From the NCBI GenBank assembly GCA_030828025.1, contig JAURDG010000038.1:1-9481 (forward strand): a stretch of 9,481 nucleotides of DNA. Reading direction: 5' to 3'. The translations under genes were made by a program, and so were the position numbers. Every line of letters begins with the position of its first letter. The first letter of the stretch is position 1. The notes under the pieces are model-generated. The model did no database searches and was not told the DNA's origin. It saw nothing but the letters and a program-made list of their open reading frames with translations. Of this stretch, positions 1 to 5,845 are shown piece after piece. The DNA is from Flavobacteriaceae bacterium. Its GTDB lineage: Bacteria > Bacteroidota > Bacteroidia > Flavobacteriales > Flavobacteriaceae.

Positions 1-370
1 CCGTAAGCATCCCTTTAATCACAGAAGAAGGAAAATAATATCCGATAACACCTGCTTTAAAAACCCCTAACAATACCTGAATGGCTCCCCCAAGAACTAC
101 GGCAAGAAGAAAGTTTTCGAATCCATCAAGCGTTGTTATAGCGGCTAGTACAATTGCTGCAAGACCCGCAGCTGGACCGCTTACACCAACTTGCGAGCCA
201 CTAATCGACCCTACAACAATACCGCCTATAATACCAGCTATTAATCCAGAAAAAAGCGGTGCACCACTAGCTAGAGCAATGCCTAAACATAGGGGTATTG
301 CAACAAAAAATACAACAATACTTGCAGGAAGGTCATTTTTTAAATTTGATAAATACTTTTTCATTTTCAT
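1..370 (-). CDS. SulP family inorganic anion transporter, N-terminal part (runs off the left edge)
   Basis: Membrane permease of the SulP/SLC26 family, which moves sulfate, bicarbonate or related anions across the inner membrane; the substrate cannot be told from this part. Translating the minus strand from the ATG at 370 gives 123 codons without a stop up to the window edge. The first residues are MKMKKYLSNLKNDLPASIVV, followed by the family's usual opening: LPLCLG-type text (here AIPLCLGIALASGAPL), then GLIAGIIGGIVVGSISGSQ and VSGPAAGLAAIV, which is the conserved SulP substrate-site region in the first membrane segments (about residues 17-80). Full members have about 500 to 750 residues, so most of the gene is missing here. 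An ATG two codons later (364) is an alternative start. It is divergent from the tetR-type gene across a 137-bp spacer, and that regulator may control it (inference). Some bacterial SulP genes sit beside carbonic anhydrase genes; that part is out of view. Confidence 0.88.
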   Translation of the reverse strand, partial: MKMKKYLSNLKNDLPASIVVFFVAIPLCLGIALASGAPLFSGLIAGIIGGIVVGSISGSQVGVSGPAAGLAAIVLAAITTLDGFENFLLAVVLGGAIQVLLGVFKAGVIGYYFPSSVIKGMLT

Positions 371-381
371 TTAATTTTCAG

Positions 382-412
382 CAAAAATAATAAATGCAAG
401 TATTACTTAAAA
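382..412 (-). promoter_or_regulatory. Putative promoter of the sulP gene
   Basis: On the minus strand, TATTTTTG (389-382) matches the Bacteroidota -7 consensus TAnnTTTG. Exactly 19 bases upstream lies TTTT (412-409), a 3 of 4 match to the -33 TTTG. The -7 box ends 11 bases before the ATG at 370, so the leader would be only a few bases. The region is very AT-rich, so chance matches are likely. Confidence 0.35.
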
Positions 413-413
413 A

Positions 414-444
414 TTAATTATATAAATACTTTTATATGAATTAA
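414..444. promoter_or_regulatory. AT-rich dyad, candidate TetR operator between sulP and tetR-type gene
   Basis: The left arm TTAATTATATAAA (414-426) and right arm TTTATATGAATTAA (431-444) are reverse complements apart from one extra base in the right arm (G438), around a 4-base centre. The uninterrupted core is 7 + 7 bases (420-437). It sits close to the middle of the 137-bp divergent spacer, just upstream of the putative sulP -33 box and over the expected -33 position of one tetR promoter candidate. TetR-family regulators usually bind such dyads between themselves and a divergent target. That this protein binds here is an inference. Confidence 0.4.
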
Positions 445-463
445 AGCTCAAAAAAAGGTTAGT

Positions 464-502
464 TATATTTAAGCATAAATTAGTCGTTTTTTTTTAAATT
501 TG
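464..502 (+). promoter_or_regulatory. Candidate -7 boxes for the tetR-type gene
   Basis: Two candidates are visible on the plus strand. TATATTTA (464-471) is one base from TAnnTTTG and would give a leader of about 30 bases. TAAATTTG (495-502) is a perfect match but ends only 5 bases before the ATG at 508, which would make the mRNA leaderless or nearly so. Neither has a convincing -33 TTTG at 19 to 21 bases. A run of nine T (487-495) lies between them. Confidence 0.25.
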
Positions 503-507
503 ATCTT

Positions 508-1188
508 ATGTTTTTAATCACTAATTTTTCAATTCCACACGGACTTTCAATTAGAGATCCTTTGCAAAGCGATTTAGGTAAAAGCATACTTACCAACAGT
601 GTAGTTTTGATGGATGAAATTGGTTTTGAGTCATTTACGTTCAAGAAATTGGCAGAAAAAATAGGTTCTAATGAAACTTCTATATACAGGTATTTTGAAA
701 ATAAGCACTTCATTTTACTATATTTAGTAGTTTGGTATTGGAATTGGGTCAGCTATTTAATTGATTACAATTCCAAGAATATTACTGACCCCAATTTAAA
801 ATTAGACCTAATAATTGACAATTTTGTAGATGCAACTAAAGAAAACCCATCTGTAGAATTTATCAATGAAAAAATATTACATCGGGTTATGATATCTGAG
901 TCTTCCAAATCGTATCACACCAAAAATATTGATGATGAGAACAAGCAAGGTTTTTACAAAAGTTACAAGACCCTTATTCAAAAGGTAGCTGATGTTATCC
1001 TTGAAATAAACCCAAATTTTCCTTACCCACATTCTTTAGCCAGCAACTTATTCGAAATGGCTAATAATGAAATATTCTTCGCAGAGCACCTTCCTAGATT
1101 AACAGATGTTCATGTAAAAAATGAAGATTATAGTGAAGTCAACAAGCTACTAAAGTATTACAAATCGAAGATGTTAGGGGCGCCATAA
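508..1188 (+). CDS. TetR/AcrR-type transcriptional regulator
   Basis: A DNA-binding regulator of 226 residues, within the usual 190 to 230 of TetR proteins. The N-terminal helix-turn-helix covers about residues 22-70: LGKSILTNSVVLMDEIGFES, then FTFKKLAEKIGSNETSIYRY, with the recognition helix at about 54-63 followed by FENKH and a first ligand-domain helix rich in Trp and Tyr (LVVWYWNW, 73-80). The C-terminal two thirds is all-helical in appearance and matches no effector class I can name. ATG 508 is the first start after an in-frame stop at 481-483. The roughly 20 residues before the HTH (SIPHGLSIRDP) resemble the N-terminal stretch I recall from Bacteroidota relatives, which supports this start. 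It is transcribed away from sulP, its probable target (inference), and ends just before an intrinsic terminator. G+C is about 27-28% in the lines I counted, clearly below the division genes. Confidence 0.85.
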   Translation: MFLITNFSIPHGLSIRDPLQSDLGKSILTNSVVLMDEIGFESFTFKKLAEKIGSNETSIYRYFENKHFILLYLVVWYWNWVSYLIDYNSKNITDPNLKLDLIIDNFVDATKENPSVEFINEKILHRVMISESSKSYHTKNIDDENKQGFYKSYKTLIQKVADVILEINPNFPYPHSLASNLFEMANNEIFFAEHLPRLTDVHVKNEDYSEVNKLLKYYKSKMLGAP

Positions 1189-1233
1189 AGCAAAACAGTA
1201 AAAATTAACTCCCCATCAAAAACTACAAAACAA

Positions 1234-1264
1234 AAAAAACGCTCAAGCAAGCTTGGCGTTTTTT
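1234..1264 (+). terminator. Intrinsic terminator after the tetR-type gene, bidirectional in form
   Basis: AAAAAACGC (1234-1242) pairs with GCGTTTTTT (1256-1264). After a bulged T the stem continues as CAAG (1244-1247) with CTTG (1252-1255), closing a 4-base loop. The T run follows the stem on the plus strand, and an A run of eight (1232-1239) gives a U run on the minus strand, so it could also catch readthrough from the tRNA side. It begins 45 bases after the tetR stop codon. Confidence 0.8.
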
Positions 1265-1274
1265 CTTATTGTGA

Positions 1275-1300
1275 GATTTATTCGTGACCTCAGGGAGGAT
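1275..1300 (-). pseudogene. Remnant copy of a tRNA 3' end and trailer
   Basis: GATTTATTCGTGACC (1275-1289), one extra T (1290), then CAGGGAGGAT (1291-1300). This matches 1415-1439 at all 25 bases apart from the inserted T. In the intact copy the sequence spans ten bases of trailer plus the acceptor and T-stem 3' side of tRNA-Arg. Upstream on the minus strand the remnant has GAGGAT/ATCCTC arms (1310-1315 and 1295-1300), in the place of a T-arm, but no recognisable D or anticodon arm. Like the real tRNA, it is followed on the minus strand by an AAGAAAAA stretch and a terminator. It is either a decayed tandem tRNA or a scar of recombination at the tRNA end. The repeat itself is certain; its reading is not. 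Confidence 0.4.
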
Positions 1301-1365
1301 GATTACTTGATCCTCACAAACCTCCGCTTTGAAAATCAACAAAAGAAATGACAGCTTCGCCCAAA

Positions 1366-1397
1366 TAAAAAAGCAAGCTTTTTGTTTGAGCTTGCTT
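1366..1397 (-). terminator. Intrinsic terminator of tRNA-Arg and the dcw operon
   Basis: On the minus strand a perfect 9-bp stem, AAGCAAGCT (1397-1389) with AGCTTGCTT (1379-1371), closes a 9-base loop. It runs straight into a U tract (plus-strand A run 1367-1372). It starts 27 bases after the mature tRNA 3' end. It is the first strong terminator after the ftsW-to-yqeY run, so it probably also ends operon transcripts. Confidence 0.85.
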
Positions 1398-1414
1398 AAT
1401 TTCAACTTTTTCTT

Positions 1415-1439
1415 GATTTATTCGTGACCCAGGGAGGAT
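1415..1439. repeat. Direct repeat, copy at the tRNA-Arg 3' end
   Basis: Intact partner of the remnant at 1275-1300. It covers ten bases of trailer and 15 bases of the tRNA acceptor and T-stem 3' side. The two copies lie 140 bases apart, in the same orientation. Tandem duplication or use as an integrase attachment core are both possible; no integrase gene is in view. Confidence 0.7.
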
Positions 1440-1498
1440 TCGAACCCCCAACCCTCAGAGCCGAAATCTGATATTCTATCCAGTTGAACTACTGGGCC
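1425..1498 (-). tRNA. tRNA-Arg (anticodon UCG)
   Basis: A 74-nt cloverleaf can be folded by hand. The acceptor stem is GGCCCAG with CTGGGTC (one G-U pair), with A as discriminator. The D stem is GTTC/GAAT with GG in the loop. The anticodon stem TCAGA/TCTGA is perfect, with loop TTTCGGC, giving anticodon TCG for CGN arginine codons. The variable loop has 5 bases. The T arm is GGGGG, loop TTCGAAT, CCTCC. CCA is not encoded (the next bases are CG) and must be added afterwards. The gene lies 31 bases after the yqeY-type stop codon, with its own promoter upstream and a terminator downstream. Confidence 0.95.
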
Positions 1499-1508
1499 AA
1501 TAGGGATA

Positions 1509-1538
1509 CAAAAATACGCTTTTAAGGCATTATGCCAA
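1509..1538 (-). promoter_or_regulatory. Promoter of tRNA-Arg, inside the 3' end of the yqeY-type gene
   Basis: On the minus strand, TTG (1538-1536) is followed by exactly 19 bases and then TATTTTTG (1516-1509), a full match to the Bacteroidota primary sigma factor form TTG/TTTG-N19-TAnnTTTG. The -7 box ends 10 bases before the mature tRNA 5' end, leaving a short leader for RNase P. The -33 box lies within the last codons of the upstream gene. A small palindrome (GGCAT-T-ATGCC, 1526-1536) fills part of the spacer and may be chance. Confidence 0.6.
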
Positions 1539-1976
1539 CTTTTGGCGCACAACCGTAGAAATTGTTTTGCCGTCTGCCTTTCCTGCCAGTTGCTTACTTG
1601 CTATTCCCATGACCTTACCCATGTCTTTCATACCTGCGGCATTGGTCTGGACAATAATCTGGTCAATAATTTTGGCGATGGCTGCTTCGTCAAGTTGTTC
1701 GGGTAAAAACTGCTCAATAACTTTAATTTGTGCTTCCTCGGGTTCTGCTAAATCCATCCGCCCTTGCTCACGAAAAATTTCTGCACTATCCTTGCGTTGC
1801 TTCACAAGTTTTTGCACCAATTTAATTTCGTCCTCTGTAGTTAGGTCTTTGGCGCCTGCCTGTGTCTGGGTCAATAATATAGCAGACTTAATGGCGCGCA
1901 AGGACTCTAATGCCACAGTATCTTTGGCCTTCATGGCCGTTTTAAGTTGTTCGGTTATTTTTTCTTGTAAGGACAT
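1530..1976 (-). CDS. yqeY: GatB/YqeY domain-containing protein
   Basis: A small cytoplasmic protein of 148 residues, the normal size for stand-alone YqeY proteins. They resemble the tRNA-binding tail domain of GatB, the Asp/Glu-tRNA amidotransferase subunit. The physiological role of the free form is not well settled. The helical N-terminus (MSLQEKITEQLKTAMKAKD) and the hallmark RKDSAEIFREQGR followed by EEAQIKVIEQFLPEQL (about residues 61-95) are clear, as is the later DMGKVMG (about 118-124). The ATG at 1976 is one base past the ftsZ stop codon, so it is the last protein gene of the dcw operon and is probably translated by coupling. The tRNA-Arg promoter overlaps its 3' end. The symbol follows the family name; no division role is shown. 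Confidence 0.9.
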   Translation of the reverse strand: MSLQEKITEQLKTAMKAKDTVALESLRAIKSAILLTQTQAGAKDLTTEDEIKLVQKLVKQRKDSAEIFREQGRMDLAEPEEAQIKVIEQFLPEQLDEAAIAKIIDQIIVQTNAAGMKDMGKVMGIASKQLAGKADGKTISTVVRQKLA

Positions 1977-1977
1977 A

Positions 1978-3807
1978 TCAATCTACGTTATCGTGCAAAA
2001 AGGAATTATTGGTTCTAAACTGGAGCCCATCTTTACTATCGGTGCTCAAAGTCATTCTTGACTTTGTGCCATCATGGTCGGGACTATCTAAAGATACATC
2101 CTGACGCTTATATGCGGGCTCACGTTCCAAGTCGTCTATGCGCTTGTTGTTGTTAAAGCGATAGTTAAACTGTTTTAGCTGCTGTTTTCGTTCTTCGGTT
2201 CTTCTAGAAAGTCCCTCTTCAATTGTCCCGTCTAAGGGTGAAAAAGGCTTCTCTTTGACCTGTGGTTCCGCAACCTTTTCCATTGGCTTAACAGCCACTG
2301 GTCTTGGAGCTTCTTCCTCCTCCATTTCCAAAACAAAACGTTTGATTTCGCCTTCTTGCTGGACTCGTGCTTGCTCTTGTGCAGCAACAGGCTGGCTGTC
2401 CTCCTCTAGTTGAAACAGAACAGCAGGTTCATTGGTTGTTTTAGAAGAAGTGTCTTGTAACGGATGATCTGTTGGAGATACTTCATCAGGTATTGGTTTG
2501 ACGACCTCTGCATCGATGACCTCGATATCCAACTCGGATGGGGTTACATCGTGTATGGTAAAGGAAATAGGTTCTTCAGCAATCATATCCTCAAGCGGTG
2601 CTGAGACATACTCTGCTTGCACGTCAATAGAACGTATTATATCTGATGTGGGCACAAGTTCTGTTTCCGCAACTGGTTCTTGAGCTGGTGCCGTAAATGC
2701 TGGTTTGGGCGCAACTACTTCGGGTTCAAAAAGCGGGATTTGCCCCACCGCTAAATTATGTGTTACTTGCTGGTCGTCATCTAACGAATGGATGATTTTT
2801 TGTGGGTCAGCATGCACGATTTCTTGCTGCATTTCAGCAGCAAAACCCGTGGCAATAATGGTCACAGATATGGCACTATCCAGCGTTTCGTCTTCACCAA
2901 TTCCCATGATGATATTGGTGTGGTTTCCAGCCTCTTTCTGAATAAACTCATTAATCGCACTTATTTCGTCAATGGTCACCTCGTCCCTACCCGAAACAAT
3001 CAAGAGCAAGACATTTTTGGCACCAAGTATTTTGTTGTCATTAAGAAGTGGCGAGTCCAAGGCTTGTACGATCGCTTCATGCGCACGCTGACTTCCTGAA
3101 GCGGTACCAGAACCCATGATTGCTGTTCCGCTATTGGCAAGTACCGTTTTAGCGTCACGTAAATCGATGTTTTGGGTATAGTGGTTGGTAATGACTTCGG
3201 CAATTCCCCTTGAGGCTTTCGCCAACACCTCATCTGCCTTGGCAAAACCTTGCTTAAAGCCAAGATCACCATAGACCTCACGGAGCTTGTTATTGTTGAT
3301 GACAATGAGTGAATCGAGGTGTTTTCGCAAGTTTGTTAGCCCTTGTTGCGCTTGCTCATTACGGGTTTTTCCCTCAAAGTGAAACGGCATGGTAACGATG
3401 CCCACAGTCAAAATGCCTAATTCTTGTGCCAGTTTGGCGATAATTGGCGCAGCACCTGTTCCCGTTCCACCGCCCATTCCAGCAGTAATAAATACCATTT
3501 TTGTATTCACGTTTAGTGCTTCTGATAGCTGATCCAAACTCTCTATGGCAGACTGCGCACCAACTTGTGGGTCGGCACCAGCGCCTAAGCCTTCTGTCAG
3601 GGATACGCCCAACTGAATTTTATTGGGAATTGGACTGTTTTCAAGGGCTTGAGCGTCTGTATTGCAAACAACAAAATCTACTCCATTAATGCCTTGACGG
3701 TACATATAATTCAACGCGTTACTGCCACCGCCACCTACGCCAATGACCTTAATCACGTTGCTCCTGTTTTTTGGTAAGTCGAATGTTATATTATCAAATG
3801 GTTCCAT
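1978..3807 (-). CDS. ftsZ: Cell division protein FtsZ (long-tailed form)
   Basis: Tubulin-like GTPase that polymerises into the cytokinetic ring. The N-terminal GTPase domain shows GVGGGGSNALNYM (about 23-35), the tubulin signature GGGTGTG (112-118) and the T7-loop NIDLRD (213-218), whose acidic residues complete the GTPase site of the next subunit. The globular part ends near residue 330. The other 275 or so residues are a Pro/Glu/Val-rich, probably disordered linker that ends in a basic stretch and the final NNSFLHDNVD. The protein has 609 residues against about 380 in E. coli; long tails are usual in Bacteroidota. The end lacks the classic D-I-P-x-F-L-R peptide, so NSFLHDNVD probably takes the role of binding FtsA (inference). 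The start MEPFDNITFDLPKNRSNVIK fits the family. It lies 9 bases after ftsA and 1 base before the yqeY-type gene. Confidence 0.98.
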   Translation of the reverse strand: MEPFDNITFDLPKNRSNVIKVIGVGGGGSNALNYMYRQGINGVDFVVCNTDAQALENSPIPNKIQLGVSLTEGLGAGADPQVGAQSAIESLDQLSEALNVNTKMVFITAGMGGGTGTGAAPIIAKLAQELGILTVGIVTMPFHFEGKTRNEQAQQGLTNLRKHLDSLIVINNNKLREVYGDLGFKQGFAKADEVLAKASRGIAEVITNHYTQNIDLRDAKTVLANSGTAIMGSGTASGSQRAHEAIVQALDSPLLNDNKILGAKNVLLLIVSGRDEVTIDEISAINEFIQKEAGNHTNIIMGIGEDETLDSAISVTIIATGFAAEMQQEIVHADPQKIIHSLDDDQQVTHNLAVGQIPLFEPEVVAPKPAFTAPAQEPVAETELVPTSDIIRSIDVQAEYVSAPLEDMIAEEPISFTIHDVTPSELDIEVIDAEVVKPIPDEVSPTDHPLQDTSSKTTNEPAVLFQLEEDSQPVAAQEQARVQQEGEIKRFVLEMEEEEAPRPVAVKPMEKVAEPQVKEKPFSPLDGTIEEGLSRRTEERKQQLKQFNYRFNNNKRIDDLEREPAYKRQDVSLDSPDHDGTKSRMTLSTDSKDGLQFRTNNSFLHDNVD

Positions 3808-3816
3808 AAAAAATAT

Positions 3817-5127
3817 TTATTCTGCGCTTTCTAAAAATGTTTTTAATCGTTCGGTAAATCGGTCTATGACCGAAACCCGTTTTGCAGGCTTATCCGAAAT
3901 ATCTTCGAGTGTTGGGGTATTTTCGTCTTCAGCGATTGCCTCTTGTTGTTCGTCTAACACGTCCAATTGCTTTTCGGCTGCGTTCATCACCAAACCGACT
4001 GCCGTAGCATATAACGGACTAGCCGTTTCTTTGTCTGTATCGCCAGCCAAATGTTCGTTTGGATAGCCAATGCGAGTATCCATACCCGTAATGTACTCCA
4101 CGAGTTGCTTCAGGTGTTTTAATTGACTACCGCCGCCAGTAAGGACAATGCCCGCAATTAATTTTTTCTTCTGCTCCTCATGTCCGTAATTTTTGATTTC
4201 AGCATATACCTGCTCGATGATTTCTTGAACACGAGCATGAATAATCTTAGACAAATTCTTGAGCGTGATTTCTTTTGGATCGCGCCCCCGAAGGCCTGGA
4301 ATGGAAACAATTTCGTTGTCTTTATTTTCTCCTGGCCAAGCAGACCCAAACTTAATTTTGAGCAACTCGGCTTGTTTTTCAATAATCGAGCATCCTTCTT
4401 TGATGTCATCAGTAATGACGTTGCCACCAAAAGGAATAACAGCAGTATGTCGGATGATGCCATCCTTAAAAATGGCTAAATCTGTGGTACCGCCTCCTAT
4501 GTCGATTAAGGCGACACCTGCCTCTTTTTCTTCTTGGCTAAGCACAGCATCGGCAGATGCTAAAGGCTCTAGTGTAATACCGCCAAAATCTATGCCCGCA
4601 GACTTGACACAGCGCATGATGTTTCGAATGGATGATACCTGTCCAACAACGACGTGGAAGTTAGCCTCCAGCCTACCGCCGTACATACCAATCGGTTCTT
4701 TGATTTCGGCTTGACCATCAACTTTATATTCTTGTGGTAATACATGAATAATTTCTTCACCTGGAAGCATCACAAGTTTAAACACTTGATTTTTTAGCCG
4801 CTCAATATCTGCTTCATCTATTACTTCATCGGCATTGGTTCGGGTGATGTAGTCGCTGTGCTGCAAACTGCGGATATGTTGACCGGCAATGCCTACCACC
4901 ACACGTTCGATTTTTTTGCCCGATATGGCTTCGGCCTCTTGGGCTGCTGCCTGTATCGATTGAATGGTTTGGGTAATGTTGTTGACTACTCCTCGATGCA
5001 CTCCTTGGCTTTTGGATTTGCCTATGCCGACAATTTCAAGTTTACCATACTCGTTTTTGGTGCCAAGCATCGCCACAATCTTGGTGGTTCCAATATCTAA
5101 TCCAACGGCTAATTTTTCGTGTTCCAT
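3817..5127 (-). CDS. ftsA: Cell division protein FtsA
   Basis: Actin-like ATPase that anchors FtsZ filaments to the inner membrane and recruits later divisome proteins. It has 436 residues, normal for the family. The phosphate-1 motif GLDIGTTKIVAM (9-20), the phosphate-2 motif LIDIGGGTTDLAIF (207-220) and the adenosine motif GIVLTGGGSQLKHL (326-339) are intact. The SHS2/1C-like insertion lies between them, at about 85-165. The C-terminus, after an acidic linker (about 388-415), has VSVIDRFTERLKTFLESAE, a typical amphipathic membrane-targeting helix. The start MEHEKLAVGLDIG places the first strand as expected. It is 7 bases downstream of ftsQ and 9 bases upstream of ftsZ, the usual ftsQ-ftsA-ftsZ order. 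Confidence 0.97.
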   Translation of the reverse strand: MEHEKLAVGLDIGTTKIVAMLGTKNEYGKLEIVGIGKSKSQGVHRGVVNNITQTIQSIQAAAQEAEAISGKKIERVVVGIAGQHIRSLQHSDYITRTNADEVIDEADIERLKNQVFKLVMLPGEEIIHVLPQEYKVDGQAEIKEPIGMYGGRLEANFHVVVGQVSSIRNIMRCVKSAGIDFGGITLEPLASADAVLSQEEKEAGVALIDIGGGTTDLAIFKDGIIRHTAVIPFGGNVITDDIKEGCSIIEKQAELLKIKFGSAWPGENKDNEIVSIPGLRGRDPKEITLKNLSKIIHARVQEIIEQVYAEIKNYGHEEQKKKLIAGIVLTGGGSQLKHLKQLVEYITGMDTRIGYPNEHLAGDTDKETASPLYATAVGLVMNAAEKQLDVLDEQQEAIAEDENTPTLEDISDKPAKRVSVIDRFTERLKTFLESAE

Positions 5128-5134
5128 ATCATAT

Positions 5135-5845
5135 TTATTTTGAGCAAACGACTTGCCCGTGAAACGAAAGGTTTATTTTTTTGTACGTATCAATCAATAC
5201 ACTATCACGCATGGTAGCATAAAAAACTTTGTACTTATCAAGTTTTTGACGCAACTGCTTTTCGTTGCCCACCACAATAGCATAATCGTGGTTTCTTGGC
5301 TCCATTGTCAGCCCATCTGCTGTCCATTGATAGGCAACGATATGAGTATCCATAAAGGGGTCTTGCTGAATGTCGTGCATAACTGAAATGAGTGATTTTG
5401 CTTGTTCCGCAGTTGGATTTCCATAAAAAAATGGAACTGAAACAGACTGAAAGGGCGATAATGGAAATGGAATTCCTTCTTTGTCGAGATAATAATGACT
5501 ATCGCCTTCTATGCGCACTATTGGTAATTTGGTTGTTATTTTGACACCTAAGCTGCCGTCAATGAGCGTGTAGCTCTGGGCTTGTTCCACCCAATCGTTT
5601 CGATTTAGTGTTGCTTCAATGTTTCTCAAATTTAGACCACTTTTAAACGCATTTAAACTGTCCCGCAAAACAAGTGTTAACAATTTATTAACGGAATCCT
5701 GAGCGATCAATCGAGGGCGGTTTTCTTGCCAAACAATGTGGTCCAAACGCACAGGCCTTTGCATGTTCCGATAATGCATCACTACTCCTAAAACAATGAT
5801 GAGCACCAACAAACTTACAGCTACTAGGGATTTACGCATCTGCAT
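5135..5845 (-). CDS. ftsQ: Cell division protein FtsQ
   Basis: Bitopic divisome scaffold. It has a short cytoplasmic tail, one membrane helix (about residues 5-22, SLVAVSLLVLIIVLGVVM) and a periplasmic POTRA-beta region. Sequence identity is low in this family, so position matters: it lies between murC and ftsA, the standard place. The stretch from about 72 to 124 (LRNIEATLNRNDWVEQA, then YYLDKEG) matches the pattern I know from Bacteroidota FtsQ, as does the ending INLSFHGQVVCSK. The protein has 236 residues from the ATG at 5845. The ATG at 5839 is equally possible. The open frame continues up to an ATG at 5899, but that would overlap murC by 68 bases and put extra residues before the membrane helix. 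With 5845 the overlap with murC is 14 bases, similar to the other junctions here. Confidence 0.9.
   Translation of the reverse strand: MQMRKSLVAVSLLVLIIVLGVVMHYRNMQRPVRLDHIVWQENRPRLIAQDSVNKLLTLVLRDSLNAFKSGLNLRNIEATLNRNDWVEQAQSYTLIDGSLGVKITTKLPIVRIEGDSHYYLDKEGIPFPLSPFQSVSVPFFYGNPTAEQAKSLISVMHDIQQDPFMDTHIVAYQWTADGLTMEPRNHDYAIVVGNEKQLRQKLDKYKVFYATMRDSVLIDTYKKINLSFHGQVVCSK

Noticed and set aside
81..374. 97-residue plus-strand open frame at the left end
   Set aside because: The opposite strand encodes an unmistakable SulP N-terminus over the same bases.
336..504. 15-base direct repeat TTTTTTAAATTTGAT at 336-350 and 490-504
   Set aside because: Low-complexity AT-rich text with one copy inside the sulP coding region; no further similarity flanks the copies, so it is probably chance.
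1223..1405. 60-residue open frame on the minus strand between the two terminators
   Set aside because: It spans both terminator hairpins and the tRNA-like repeat and resembles no protein family, so it is a chance frame.
1526..1536. Palindrome GGCAT-T-ATGCC across the yqeY-type stop codon
   Set aside because: It is too short for a stable hairpin and has no T run behind it, so it is not a terminator; an operator role in the tRNA promoter spacer has no other support.
1567..2061. 164-residue plus-strand open frame
   Set aside because: It lies opposite the clear yqeY-type gene and the end of ftsZ, and its Ser/Cys-rich translation is typical of an antisense shadow.
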